Below, piece after piece: positions 10,065-20,753 of a stretch of DNA of 41,187 nt. Under the pieces are notes generated by a model that ran no database searches, had not been told where the DNA came from, and saw only the letters and a program-made list of their open reading frames with translations. This DNA is from Bryobacterales bacterium. GTDB lineage: Bacteria; Acidobacteriota; Terriglobia; Bryobacterales; Bryobacteraceae. Numbering within the stretch: position 1 is the stretch's first letter; each line of letters starts with the position of its first letter. Made by a program: the position numbers and the translations under genes. The DNA is taken from assembly GCA_009697455.1 (NCBI GenBank), contig SHUI01000006.1:1-41187 (forward strand), written 5' to 3'.

Positions 10065-11096
10065 ATGAAAGCACTCTTACTTAAGCAGTACATGCAACTC
10101 GAAGTCACCGACTTGCCAAAGCCTGAGATCGGCCCGGACGACGTTCTGGTTCGCGTCCGCGCGTGCGGCATTTGCGGCAGCGACATTCACGGCATGGATG
10201 GATCGAGCGGCCGGCGAATCCCACCCGTCGTCATGGGCCACGAAGCGGCTGGCGTGATCGCCGAGACCGGTCGAAACGTGAAGGACTGGAAGGAGGGCGA
10301 CGCGGTCACCTTCGATTCCACTGTCTCATGCGGCAACTGCCACTTCTGCCGCCGCGGCGATATCAACCTTTGTGATAACCGGCAGGTTCTGGGCGTCTCC
10401 TGTGGCGAATTCCGCCGGAACGGGGCCTTCGCCGAATATGTGCAGGTCCCGCGTAATATTCTTTACCGGCTGCCTGACGGGCTTCCGTTTGAGCACGCGG
10501 CCATGATAGAAGCTGTATCGATCGCGGTGCATGCCGTGAACCTCACGCCGCGTTCCCTGGGGGACACCGCTGTCGTTGTGGGAAGCGGAATGATTGGGCA
10601 ACTCACGATTCAGGCCGCGAAAGTAGCCGGGTTCGGCCGCGTGTTCGCAGTGGACGTGGACGACGCCAAACTCGCCATGGCCCGAGAGTTGGGAGCGGAC
10701 GAGACCTTCAACTCGAGGACCTGCGATGCACCGGCGGAAATCGCGGCGCGGACCAGCGGAAGGGGAGCGGACGCGGCGCTCGAAGCGGTTGGCGCGACAG
10801 ATCCGATTCGCACTGCAATCCTGTCCGTACGCAAAGGCGGGACCGTCACGCTGATCGGCAATATTACCCAGAAGATAGAACTGCCGTTGCAGCAGGTGGT
10901 CACGCGCCAGATCCGCTTGCAAGGTTCCTGCGCGTCGTCGGGCGAATACCCGGCGTGCATCGATTTGCTTTCTAGCGGCGCGATCAAGGTGGAATCGATG
11001 ATCAGCGCCCGGACTCCCCTGGACGGAGCCGCCGGTTGGTTCGACCGCCTGTACAAGCACGAACCTAATCTTATGAAGGTGATTGTCCAACCGTGA
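10065..11096 (+). CDS. Zinc-dependent medium-chain alcohol dehydrogenase (sorbitol/threonine dehydrogenase-like)
   Basis: ATG at 10065; CGICGSDIHG, GHEAAGV, structural-Zn loop CGNCHFCRRGDINLC, Rossmann region VVVGSGMIGQLTIQAAK. Confidence 0.9.
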   Translation: MKALLLKQYMQLEVTDLPKPEIGPDDVLVRVRACGICGSDIHGMDGSSGRRIPPVVMGHEAAGVIAETGRNVKDWKEGDAVTFDSTVSCGNCHFCRRGDINLCDNRQVLGVSCGEFRRNGAFAEYVQVPRNILYRLPDGLPFEHAAMIEAVSIAVHAVNLTPRSLGDTAVVVGSGMIGQLTIQAAKVAGFGRVFAVDVDDAKLAMARELGADETFNSRTCDAPAEIAARTSGRGADAALEAVGATDPIRTAILSVRKGGTVTLIGNITQKIELPLQQVVTRQIRLQGSCASSGEYPACIDLLSSGAIKVESMISARTPLDGAAGWFDRLYKHEPNLMKVIVQP

Positions 11097-11881
11097 GTTC
11101 GCCATTCTTCGACCTCACCGGCCGTGTCGCCATCGTGACAGGCGCAAGCCGCGGTCTCGGCCAGTATTTCGGACGCGCCCTTGCTCGAGCTGGCGCCGAT
11201 CTTGTCATCACAAGCCGCACGCTCGATTCGTTGCGTGATTTCCAGAAGGAAGTCGAAGCTCTCGGACGCCGTGCCGTGCCCGTCGAACTCGACGTGCGCA
11301 ATGAGGAAAGCATCCGCCGCATGGCGGAGGCCGCGGCCGAGGCTTACCCCAGGATCGACATCCTGATCAATAACGCCGGATGTAACGTGCGCAAGCCGAC
11401 GCTTGAAATTACCTGGGACGATTGGAATCTCGTCCTCGAAACCAACCTGCGCGGTACTTTCTTCGTTGCCCAAGCCGTAGCGAAGAAAATGATTCCGAAC
11501 GGTTATGGGCGCATCGTGAATATCGGCTCCGTCACGAGCGTGTTCGGCTATGCTGGGCTTGGTCCCTACACAGCGAGCCGCGGCGGCGTGAAACAGTTAA
11601 CCATGAGCCTTGCCGACGACTGGGGCCCGCACGGAATAACGGTGAACTGTCTTGCTCCTGGCTGGTTCCGCACCGAGCAGAACAAGGCACTCTACGAGAA
11701 CAAGGAATGGGTGGAATACATCTGCGACCGGATTCCCTTGAAGCGGCCCGGCCAGCCGAACGATCTGGACGGCGCGGTCGTCTTTCTGGCGTCCGAAGAG
11801 AGCCGGTATATTACCGGGCAGACGCTGCTCGTTGACGGTGGAATCTCAACCGGTGCAACGAAAGCGACGCTGAAAAAATAG
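11093..11881 (+). CDS. SDR family oxidoreductase (gluconate 5-dehydrogenase-like)
   Basis: GTG start overlapping upstream stop (GTGA); GRVAIVTGASRGLGQYFG, NNAG, ITGQTLLVDGG. Confidence 0.9.
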   Translation: MSSPFFDLTGRVAIVTGASRGLGQYFGRALARAGADLVITSRTLDSLRDFQKEVEALGRRAVPVELDVRNEESIRRMAEAAAEAYPRIDILINNAGCNVRKPTLEITWDDWNLVLETNLRGTFFVAQAVAKKMIPNGYGRIVNIGSVTSVFGYAGLGPYTASRGGVKQLTMSLADDWGPHGITVNCLAPGWFRTEQNKALYENKEWVEYICDRIPLKRPGQPNDLDGAVVFLASEESRYITGQTLLVDGGISTGATKATLKK

Positions 11882-11885
11882 GCGG

Positions 11886-11914
11886 TCAGGCGGGCTAGGC
11901 ATTCGACGCGAGCA
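11886..11914. repeat. Direct repeat copy A (duplicate of Gfo/Idh 3' end)
   Basis: TCAGGCGGGCTAGGCATTCGACGCGAGCA; 26/29 identical to 12587-12615, including 15 contiguous nt. Confidence 0.85.
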
Positions 11915-11918
11915 GTCA

Positions 11919-12364
11919 AGTGTCGCGAGCTATTTGACGGCGCGTCCGAGTCGAGACCTGGTCTTCGCGGCACATCAGGAACTCACTGCGGAATGGTGGG
12001 CAAACCACCGTCGGCGATTCGATCTCTACATCTCCGAGATTGTGCTGCGGGAAGCGGCAAAAGGTGACGAGTCGGCTTCAGCCAAGCGCCTGGCGGAGTT
12101 GGACGGAATTGATTTGCTTGCTTTGGATGATAGCGCTCGTGAATTGGCTCATCTCTTCGTCGAGCGAAGGCTGATTCCTGAAGAGTCCGTCGAGGACGCG
12201 TCCACGTCGCTGTCGCCACAACTCAAGGTATGGACTTCCTGCTGACGTGGAACTGCCGGCATATTGCGAACGCCGAAGTGGCTGAGCGGCTTGAATCGGT
12301 CTGTTTGGAACGGGGGTACCGCATGCCGACCCTTTTCACGCCAGAGCAGTTGATGGGAAACTGA
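11919..12364 (+). pseudogene. Decayed PIN-domain (VapC-like) gene: 5'-truncated and frameshifted
   Basis: Frame 1 SVASYLTARPSRDLVFAAHQELTAEWWANHRRRFDLYISEIVLREAAKG...VEDA, then after a one-nt shift near 12200 HVAVATTQGMDFLLTWNCRHIANAEVAERLESVCLERGYRMPTLFTPEQLMGN*. Expected N-terminal acidic ETS motif missing. Confidence 0.7.
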
Positions 12365-12368
12365 GCCT

Positions 12369-12561
12369 ATGGAAGATCACATTGTAGAAGATTCGGCGAA
12401 TTCGCGAAGAGCACGCTGCCCAATTCAAGTACGATATCGACGCGATCTTTGCAGACTATAAACGCCTGGAGGCGGAGAGCAAGCGGCCGCATGTTTCGTT
12501 CGGGCCTCGCCGAATCGAAAAGCCGATGCCATCGCCTGCGCCCAATCCAGCCTTTAAGTGA
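12369..12561 (+). pseudogene. Frameshifted small partner gene of the PIN toxin
   Basis: MEDHIV then shifted frame KIRRIREEHAAQFKYDIDAIFADYKRLEAESKRPHVSFGPRRIEKPMPSPAPNPAFK*; resembles small ORFs next to PIN genes. Confidence 0.55.
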
Positions 12562-12586
12562 ATTGCGGCCGCGTGGGACCTCGCAA

Positions 12587-12615
12587 TCAGGCTGGCCAGC
12601 CATTCGACGCGAGCA
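12587..12615. repeat. Direct repeat copy B (3' end of Gfo/Idh CDS)
   Basis: TCAGGCTGGCCAGCCATTCGACGCGAGCA; encodes C-terminus MLASNGWPA* on the minus strand. Confidence 0.85.
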
Positions 12616-13744
12616 TCTCGCCCCAGGAGACAGGCCTCCGCAGATCCATCGCCAACCGCCCAAGTATTGCCGTCAGCGAGGATTCCACGCCGCGCGCGAT
12701 CGTGTTCTCCGTCTTGCCGGACTGAATGCGATTCACAAACGCCACCACGGAATCGATCGAAATGTTTCGCGGCGACTTCACCTCCGCCGCTTCCTTGCCG
12801 GCCAGCCGGTAGCGCCAGCCAAGCTCGGAAGTTTCGAGCCACCCGGCAGCGCCGTAGAACTCCTCCCGCACGTCGCGGTGGCTGGGCGGCGCGAGCGTCG
12901 TCCCCCACAGGGAACCCTTTACGTTGCGCGGGTACTGATAAATTACGTTGTTGTAGTCTCGAACATCTCCGTCTTTGCCAGGCGTGCGGCCGCCGTCGCC
13001 GATCGCTGACTCCGGACGAGAGCCCACAAACCAGTTCATTACGTCAATCAAGTGGCAATTGTTTTCCACAATCTGATCGCCGCAAAGCGCCCGCCAGAGA
13101 TACCAGTTCTTGATCTTTTCATCGAGGGTTTTTGGCGGCCCTTGAGTCTTTGGCCTGCCTCCACCGTCCGATTTGACGAACCGCACGCTCGCCATGCCGA
13201 TGGCGCCGATCTTGCCGCTTTGCAGGAACTGGTATCCGGCGGTGTACACCGCGCCGTGACGCCGTTGAAAACCGAAGCCGAGGTCGCGGTCCCGCGCGGC
13301 TGCCGCGGCGGCCTTCTCGATCCGCGTGCAGCCTTCGACGTCCGGCGCGGCGGGCTTTTCCAGATACACGTGCTTGCCTGCCTTGACGGCCGCTTCGAAG
13401 TGCTCGGGATGAAGAAACACCGGCGTCGCGATCAGAACGGCATCGACCGGCGAAGCGAGCATCTTGTCCAACTCCCCAAACACCGCGAACTCGCTGCGCC
13501 CGATCTTCTGCCTCGCCTTCGCGATCTGCTCAGGGTATAGATCGCAAAGGGATGTCAGCCGCGCCTGAGTGTGCTCGGTGAGAGTCTGCCCGAGATACGT
13601 TCCGCGATTCCCGCAACCAACGAGGCCAACGGTGACCGCCGAATTCGCGGCGGTCCCGCGTACGGCGGCGATCGGCAGGATGGACGCGGCATGAAGAAAA
13701 CCGCGGCGAGTCGGACTTGTGTGGCTCATGATTGCAATCCCCAT
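12587..13744 (-). CDS. Gfo/Idh/MocA family oxidoreductase, Tat-type leader
   Basis: PTRRGFLHAASILP leader; VTVGLVGCGNRGTYL; AAVKAGKHVYLEKP. Start at 13744 (TAATG overlap) or internal ATG at 13729. Confidence 0.9.
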   Translation of the reverse strand: MGIAIMSHTSPTRRGFLHAASILPIAAVRGTAANSAVTVGLVGCGNRGTYLGQTLTEHTQARLTSLCDLYPEQIAKARQKIGRSEFAVFGELDKMLASPVDAVLIATPVFLHPEHFEAAVKAGKHVYLEKPAAPDVEGCTRIEKAAAAAARDRDLGFGFQRRHGAVYTAGYQFLQSGKIGAIGMASVRFVKSDGGGRPKTQGPPKTLDEKIKNWYLWRALCGDQIVENNCHLIDVMNWFVGSRPESAIGDGGRTPGKDGDVRDYNNVIYQYPRNVKGSLWGTTLAPPSHRDVREEFYGAAGWLETSELGWRYRLAGKEAAEVKSPRNISIDSVVAFVNRIQSGKTENTIARGVESSLTAILGRLAMDLRRPVSWGEMLASNGWPA

Positions 13745-14787
13745 TAGCTGATTTCGCCCGAGGCTCGCAAGAGCGTCTCGTGCAACAACAATTCGTGATC
13801 GTAGGAATACCGAAGCGGTGTCCCGGTTCTGATGGCGCGTCCCAGTTCCTCGAAGTCTTTGATGAAGCGTGGTTGCGGCGGCAGCGCGATCTCCTGCGTC
13901 CCTTTCTTGTAAGGGCCGCGATCTTCGCGCATGTCGATGCGGACAACCGGAGCGGGCTCCATCGGCTGCACCATCACGGTGCCGTCGGAGCCAATCACCT
14001 CGAAAGAGCGGTGCCGCTCGATATTCGCCACCTTCGAGGTGCTCACGATGATCGCCAGCGTGGAAGGGTATTCGAATACGGCGAGCGTATTGTCTTTCAG
14101 TGTGTCCTTGATGCTTGTATCGTGGCGTAACCAGTGGCGGACGGTGGTTGGACGGCCGAGAGCGGCGACGACGCGGTCGATCATGTGCCCGCCCAGTTCG
14201 AACATGCTTCCGCCCGGATATCGCGCTTCGACCGCCCGCTGGTCCGCGCCCCTGTCTGAATCGATGGTGGCCCGGATCATGAGGAGGTCGCCAAGCCAGC
14301 CTTTTTTCGCAGCTTCGAGCGCGAGGCTCGTTCCCGCGTGGAAGCGCCAGAGGTAACCTAGTTGCAAAAGGCGATTCCGCTTCCGCGCCAGTTCGGCAAG
14401 CTCGCGAAACGGCTCCATCTTGTTCGTCGGCGGTTTCTCGAGATGCAGGTGCTTCCCTGCCTCGATGACTCGTTTCCCAAACGGCACCGCATCCTTCACC
14501 TCGCCCTCGAATACGATCAGGTCGAGCGCCTTATCGCCGAGCATCTCGTCGATAGAGACCCAACGCAGCCGGGCGAGTCCCTTGTCGCCGGCGTGCGCCT
14601 TGCGCGTGGCGTCATTAGGCTCGCATACCGATACCACCTCGTAGTCCGGATTGCCTTGCATGGCCGCCAACTTTCCGCCAAGGTGGCTGTGCTCGACTCC
14701 GAGGATGCCCGTCCGAATTTTGCCACCCGCTGCAATGGCCGGTAACGCCAACGCGGCCCCAAGGAACCGGCGCCGATCGATTTCCAT
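13744..14787 (-). CDS. Gfo/Idh/MocA family oxidoreductase, Tat-type leader
   Basis: ATG at 14787 after GGAGGGAAATTG; DRRRFLGAALALPAIA leader; GILGVEHSHLGGKLAAM; VIEAGKHLHLEKP. Confidence 0.88.
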   Translation of the reverse strand: MEIDRRRFLGAALALPAIAAGGKIRTGILGVEHSHLGGKLAAMQGNPDYEVVSVCEPNDATRKAHAGDKGLARLRWVSIDEMLGDKALDLIVFEGEVKDAVPFGKRVIEAGKHLHLEKPPTNKMEPFRELAELARKRNRLLQLGYLWRFHAGTSLALEAAKKGWLGDLLMIRATIDSDRGADQRAVEARYPGGSMFELGGHMIDRVVAALGRPTTVRHWLRHDTSIKDTLKDNTLAVFEYPSTLAIIVSTSKVANIERHRSFEVIGSDGTVMVQPMEPAPVVRIDMREDRGPYKKGTQEIALPPQPRFIKDFEELGRAIRTGTPLRYSYDHELLLHETLLRASGEIS

Positions 14788-14976
14788 CAATTTCCCTCCG
14801 AGTGTCAGCATACAACAAGGCGGCACCGCCGAGGCAAGTACAACGCATGCAAGCGATCTGTCTCCACGCCCAACTGCTGTGGCTTCCGGCAACGATTGGC
14901 GAATAACACCGTGGAAACGGAGATTCCCGCACTGCCGTCGCTTAGGTTGTCCGGCTGAGGTCTGGACCTGACGGCG

Positions 14977-17900
14977 CTAAAACACGATCTTCAATGCAAA
15001 TTGAATCTGCCGCGCCGGGAACGTGCTGCGTATCGTGCCAAAGGCCGCGTTCGAGCGGTTCGGATTCGCGGGCCGGAAGTTCGATTTGTTGAGCAGATTG
15101 AAGAACTCGGCGCGAAATTGCACGTAGGTATTTTCCCGAGGAACATGGAAGTCCTTTTGCACGCCCATATCGGCCTGATAGAGCGCGTGGCTGCGGGCGA
15201 CGTTTCGCCCGGCGTTGCCAAAAGGCTGGCTGCGGTCCGTCGGCACCGCGACCGTCGCGGCATTCAGGTAATTGTCAATCGTGCGGCTTTGCGACGGAGT
15301 CACCGCCGGTCCGTTCACATTCGGCCTGTACCAAATGGCGCCGCGCCAGTCCGACGCGATGTTTGAAACCTGAGACACCGCGGCCGGACTGTAGCGCAGG
15401 TTGATCGGTTCGCCGCTCCACATGTTGTGAATGGCGCTGATTTGCCAGCCTCCGATCACGCCATCGAGCACGGCGGGCATGTCCGACGCAAACCTCCGCT
15501 TCTTTCCGATGGGCACCTGCCACACCAGACTCGTCGTGTTGTTGAACGTCTGATCGTACCCGGATGGACCCTTCTCCGCGGCGAGGTTGTAGAAATTCTG
15601 CACGCTCGCGCCATTGCTGCTGTTCTGGTCTTCGAGCGCCTGCCCCACGTTGTCCAGGCCCTTCGAGTAAGTAAACGAGTTCAGGACAAAGAATCCGTCC
15701 GCGTACCGCCGCTCCACCTTGACTTGCAGCGCGTTGTAGTTCGCCCAGCCGTAGTTTGCCGCGAGCGTGATCGGGTCCGAAGCTCTGGTTCGGGCGGCGG
15801 AGCTGCAAGGCGGTGTCCTCGGTTGGCGCGTTCGGGCGGGCCTGATTGAAGTCGGCGAATAGAAGCAGTTTGTTACTGCGATTGCCCACGTAGGCGAGAT
15901 CGACGACCGTGTTCCGCGCAACCTCGCGCTGAACGGAGAGAAACCAGTTCTGTACGTAGCCGGTGCGGGTGTCGCGCGGCATATAGGAAATGTTCGACCG
16001 GATCGGATCGAATCGCGCGGGGTCCGTCAGACCCGCCGGATACCCCTGCTCGGTCGGACGGAATCCAGCTTGACCAGCCGTCTGGGAGATTGCCGCGATC
16101 ACCACCTGCGGTCCGTTGATCGCCAGAAGGTTCCCGCCGCCCGCCCGGTTGAAGTGGACATAGCTGATACCGTAACCGCCGCGCACCACCGTCTTCGCGT
16201 TCAGCGAATAAGCAAAGCCCACACGCGGCGCGAAATTGTTCCGGTCCGGATTGACCTGAGCGCGGTCCGCGATCGAACCGTTCGCGCCTGGAATCAGCTT
16301 GTTCGTGAAAGGATCGAAATTGCTCAGCTTGAGGCCGCTCTCCCACTGCGGCGTGGCATATTCGTAGCGTGCGCCGAGGTTTAGCGTCAGCTTCGAGTTC
16401 AACTTGAAGTCGTCCTGGACATAGCCGAAGTTCATCACTTGGCGGTACTGCGCGACGAAAAAATTCACCAGGGAGTAGCTGGCGCGTTGTCCGAACATGA
16501 AGTCGGCCAGGTTGTAGGTGGCGTTATCGGCGGCTCCTCCCACGGGGCGGCTGAACTGTCCGTCGTAGGTGTCGAGACCATAGAGGGGGTTCACGTCCTG
16601 CACTTCCGTGTGAATGCGCTGGTATTCGTAGCCCGCCTTGAGCGAGTGCTTGCCCATAACCCGCGAATAATTCACGCGAGGATTGTAAAGGAACGGGTGC
16701 TGCCACTGCGGATTGGTCGCTTGCCGGCCGAGGCCCGTGTAGCCGTTGATATTCTGGTTCGTCAATCCGCCGCTCAGTCGCGGGTCTTCCGAGAGCCCCG
16801 AAATGCCAAACAAGGCTTGCATGCTGGGTCCGCCCAGACCGAACGGCTCCTTACCCGCGCGCGTCTTCGAGATTCCCATGCGAATTTCAAGCAAGGACGT
16901 GGGCGTTACCGTGTAGGTGAAACCCATCGCGATCTGCTGATTGAGCGCGCGGACAAAGCCGTTTCCGCCGCCGCCCGAGGGGCCGGGAATATCCGGCTGC
17001 TGGAAGATGTTGCCTTTCCGGTGGCTCAGACGCGCGAAGGCCGTCATGCGGCTATTGATCTGCCCGTCTAGCTTCACGTTCATCTTGTCGTTGTTGTTCT
17101 TGTCGCGGCGCAGCAGATTGAAATTGTTGGCGCGGGCGAGGCTGGTGGGCGCGGGCAGATTCGCCAGAACCGTTCGCGCGAACGGCGTGATGCGCGACGG
17201 CGGGATCGGCGTGTTGGCCGGCAAGACGTCTCCCGTAATCACGTTGCGAACGGGTTTATCGAATATGCCCGCGCGGTCATTCAAAGTTGGAATGCTTGAA
17301 AACGAGGGAAATTTCTGCAGTTCCCGGAAGCCTTCGTAATCGGTGAAGAAGAATGCGCGGTTCTTCGCGATGGGTCCGCCAAACGTAAATCCATACTGGT
17401 TTCGCTGGAGCACGGGCTTGACGTTGCCAACGGGCTTGAAGTACCCCACGGCATTGAGCCTCGTATTACGCACGAACTCCCACGCGCTGCCGTGAAATTC
17501 GTTCGTGCCGCTCTTCATTGAGGCATTGATGACGGCGCCGGAGGTGCGGCCATACTCGGCGCTCATGTTATTCGTGACCACCTTGAACTCCGCGACGGTG
17601 TCCGGCGATGCTTGCACCACCTGATTCGAAAACCCCTGGTTGCTCGTGCCGTAGGCGTTGTTGTCCACTCCGTCGAGAAGAAAATTATTGAACGTGCTGC
17701 GCTGCCCGTTGGCATTGAACGACCCCTCTCGCGGCGGATTGGCGAACGCGTAGGCGGACCGGCGCACGCCCGTGGTGAGCAGAGCGAGTTCCGAATAGTT
17801 ACGCCCGTTCAATGGAAGTTCGACGATTTGTTTGCTGCCGATCACCTGACCGCGGTCGCTCGAATCGGTTTCAAGCGCCTTAACGGCATCGGTCACTTGC

Positions 17901-18247
17901 ACGGTCTCGCTTACGGCTCCCACTTTCAGGACCAGGTCCACGCGCTGCCGCGCGTTCACGCGCACCGCGAAGCTGTCCACGGCCGCGGTCGCAAAGCCCG
18001 CCAGTTCCGCGCTCACGCGATACGTTCCGATCCTCACATTCAAGAACTGATAGCTTCCCGTCTCGTCGCTTTTGGTGACGGACTTGATCCCCGTCTCAAT
18101 GCTGGTGAGGGTGACGGCCGCGCCCGGCGCGGGACTGTCGCTCGAGTCGCGTACCGTGCCGAGCACGACCGCCGTATCGAACTGCGCAAGGCACATGCAT
18201 GTCAGGACCAGAAAAACAACCCACGTTCTCAATGCTGTTCTACACAT
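14977..18247 (-). pseudogene. Oar-like TonB-dependent receptor with N-terminal carboxypeptidase-regulatory domain, one frameshift near 15.78 kb
   Basis: ORF 15275..18247 (signal peptide, VLGTVRDSSDSPAPGAAVTLTSIETG, plug ELPLNGRNYSELALLTTGV...FNNFLLDGVDNNAYG, barrel) continues in another frame as ORF 14977..15921 (PITLAANYGWANYNALQVKVERRYADGF...QIQFALKIVF*). Confidence 0.88.
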
Positions 18248-18360
18248 TGCGAGCCTCCATCTATGAAGGATAGTAGCGCAGTATTACAAGAAGTTGAATG
18301 GGGCCGGGACAGGAGCTTCCAAAGAGGCGGTAAAATGCTCCTCCGTACAAGGAGACAGCC

Positions 18361-20080
18361 ATGGCAGACGGCGGCAGGCCGGTTGTTTTGACGGCTCCTT
18401 TGACGGAGACGATCGATCACGCGGGATACTTCATTCAGATGGCGCTGGCATCGATGCCGGTGAAGATGACAAAGGTAATCGACCAGAAGTATCCGAAGTG
18501 GCGCGAAGTGGAGCGCAACGGCGATGGTTCGGCGCGCTACATGCCTGCCGGGGTTAGATTGGTGGAGGCCTCGCTCCTGCGGCGCTTCGCGCCGGACGAT
18601 ATCGTGTGCTGTTACCCGGACGATTTGCCGCGGTTCATTGGGCCCCGCACGCGACAGGTGGGGGTGTCCACGCACAACCCGTTGGGCGTGACCTTTGCCG
18701 CCGGCGTGTACGCATCAATCTTCGGATCGTCGCGTGAGCCGATCAATTCCTCCTACGCTAAGCAAGTGTTCGCCCTGCCCAAGGATCATCCTCACCGCCA
18801 AGGATTTCAGGTGATGGTGGGCGGCTCGGGCGGCTGGCAGATTTCGCAGACGGATAGCTACGACGAATTGAACGTGGATTGCGTTGTGGATGCGCGAAGC
18901 GAGAGCGCGGACGTACTGGAGCTGGCGGCGAAAGCCCTTCGCGGCGAGCGTTCGCCTCGCTTCGTGGAGGTTGCGCATCCGAAGGAACGGGCCGCCCTTC
19001 TGACTCCAGCTGAACGCACGACGTTCGGCGTCGTCGAGATGACAACGGGCTGCGGACGCCGGTGCCAGTTTTGCCGGCCGGACCTCAATCCACAGATCGA
19101 TTTCCCGAAGGAAAAGATCATGGACGCCGTTCGCGCCAACGTGCGCGAAGGCAACAAGCAAATCTCCCTTGCCACCGAGGACATGTTCATCTGGGGCAGG
19201 TTCAAACGGAAACGCCGTTCTACTTCCCGAATCGCGAAGCCCTGGTGGATTTGTACCGCTCCGTCGTCGAGACTCCTGGCGTGGAGAATCACCTTCTCAG
19301 CCACTCGACGATGGCCCCAGCCGTGGTCGATCCAAAGCTGATCGAGGATCTCTCGGCGGTTCTGCTGGACAAGAGTCCCGTGAAACTGCCTTCGGTAAGC
19401 GCCCATCGCGAGGGCCGGATTCTGTCGCCATTGATTGGGATGGAGACGGGATCGGTAAACATGGCGCGGAAGATTATGCCCGGCAAGCGAGTCCCCTTCC
19501 CGATCGAAGAGTGGCCGAGCGTGTTGATGCAAGGACTCACGATCCTGAACCGCAACAACTGGTTCCCGGTCATGACGCTGATGATCGGCAACCCCGGTGA
19601 GACCGACGACGACTGCCGCGCAACCCTCGATTTTCTTTATGAAGTGGAGCGGCGCGGGTTGTTCGCCTTCTTCGTACCCTCCATCTTCACGCCGCTCGAA
19701 GACACGCGCATGGGCAAGAAACAGGGCGTGAGCGAGAGCCGTGAGATGACGTCGCTGCAATGGCAAATCATGCTGAAGTGCTGGAAGATGAGCGTGAAAC
19801 AAGCACTGCGCAGTTGGTGGGGACCGTCGGCCTGGAGGGTGGGCCCCTGCTGATGTTCGCGAGCGCCATGCCCGAGTGGCTGATGGCGAGGATGGGAAAG
19901 GTCTACCGCGGGCGCCCCATGCGCATCAAGAGGCGGAAGGAGTTGCTTGCGACGATCAGGAAGCCGCACTGGCGGTATTTGCGCGAGGACGCGGGGGACC
20001 TGCCGGATGGATGGGCGGACGCAGTGGCGGAATCGGCAATGGCCGGAGCGGGATCAGTGGCGGAATTGAAGATCCTGTAG
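18361..20080 (+). pseudogene. B12-binding-type radical SAM protein with two apparent frameshifts
   Basis: TTGCGRRCQFCRPDLNP (CX3CX2C). Three overlapping ORFs in successive frames (18361..19341, 19062..19853, 19760..20080) rejoin at about 19196 and 19847. RBS AAGGAG before ATG 18361. Confidence 0.82.
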
Positions 20081-20105
20081 CACGTCCGGGTTTCCTGCCG
20101 CGACG

Positions 20106-20651
20106 CTATTCGTCAGCAGTTTCTTCGCTGGGAGGCTCAAACTGGTCCAGCAGATCGGGGTTGGCCGCGAACTTCTTCAGCGCGCGGATCGCCTTGGTTG
20201 AGTCAAAGCCGGCGTTGATCAGCCTGCGGTACGCCGACGCTAGATCCTTCGGAGCCTGAAACAGCACATCGGACGCCGCCTTGCGATACTTCCTCCGGAT
20301 GTAGGCGTCGATCATTGCCGCCTCGTCCGCTTCGCTGTAGACGCGCTCGACGGCGCGTCCGGCGACGGTGGGCGCGACGCGCCGCTGCCGCAGGTCGCGG
20401 ATGACGCGCGTCTGGCCAAACCCCTGGTTCTCTTTTCGAGCCGCGGCGAAGCTCTCGGCGAAACGTTTATCGTCGAGATAACCGAGGTCCTTGAGGCGGG
20501 CGATGACCGGATCGATGTCGGCCGCTGTCTCCGCCTTTAGCGTTATCTTCCGCCTGAGTTCCCCGCTCGAATGCGCGCGGCCGCCAAGCACCCTGACGGC
20601 GTACTCGAACAGCCCGGCGGCATTCAACCGTCGGACTGGGCGCTGTGTCAT
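20106..20651 (-). CDS. recX: Regulatory protein RecX
   Basis: AVRVLGGRAHSSGELRRKI...IDPVIARLKDLGYLDDKRFAESF...GFGQTRVIRDLRQRRV; likely ATG at 20651. Confidence 0.85.
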   Translation of the reverse strand: MTQRPVRRLNAAGLFEYAVRVLGGRAHSSGELRRKITLKAETAADIDPVIARLKDLGYLDDKRFAESFAAARKENQGFGQTRVIRDLRQRRVAPTVAGRAVERVYSEADEAAMIDAYIRRKYRKAASDVLFQAPKDLASAYRRLINAGFDSTKAIRALKKFAANPDLLDQFEPPSEETADE

Positions 20652-20753
20652 GAATACGAGTATACTCACCACAAGCGGCACTGTGAGCGTCCGTGATGAA
20701 ACCGAGGTTATACTGAAATAAGAAACCCGCCTTTCTATTAGGAGATATCGATC

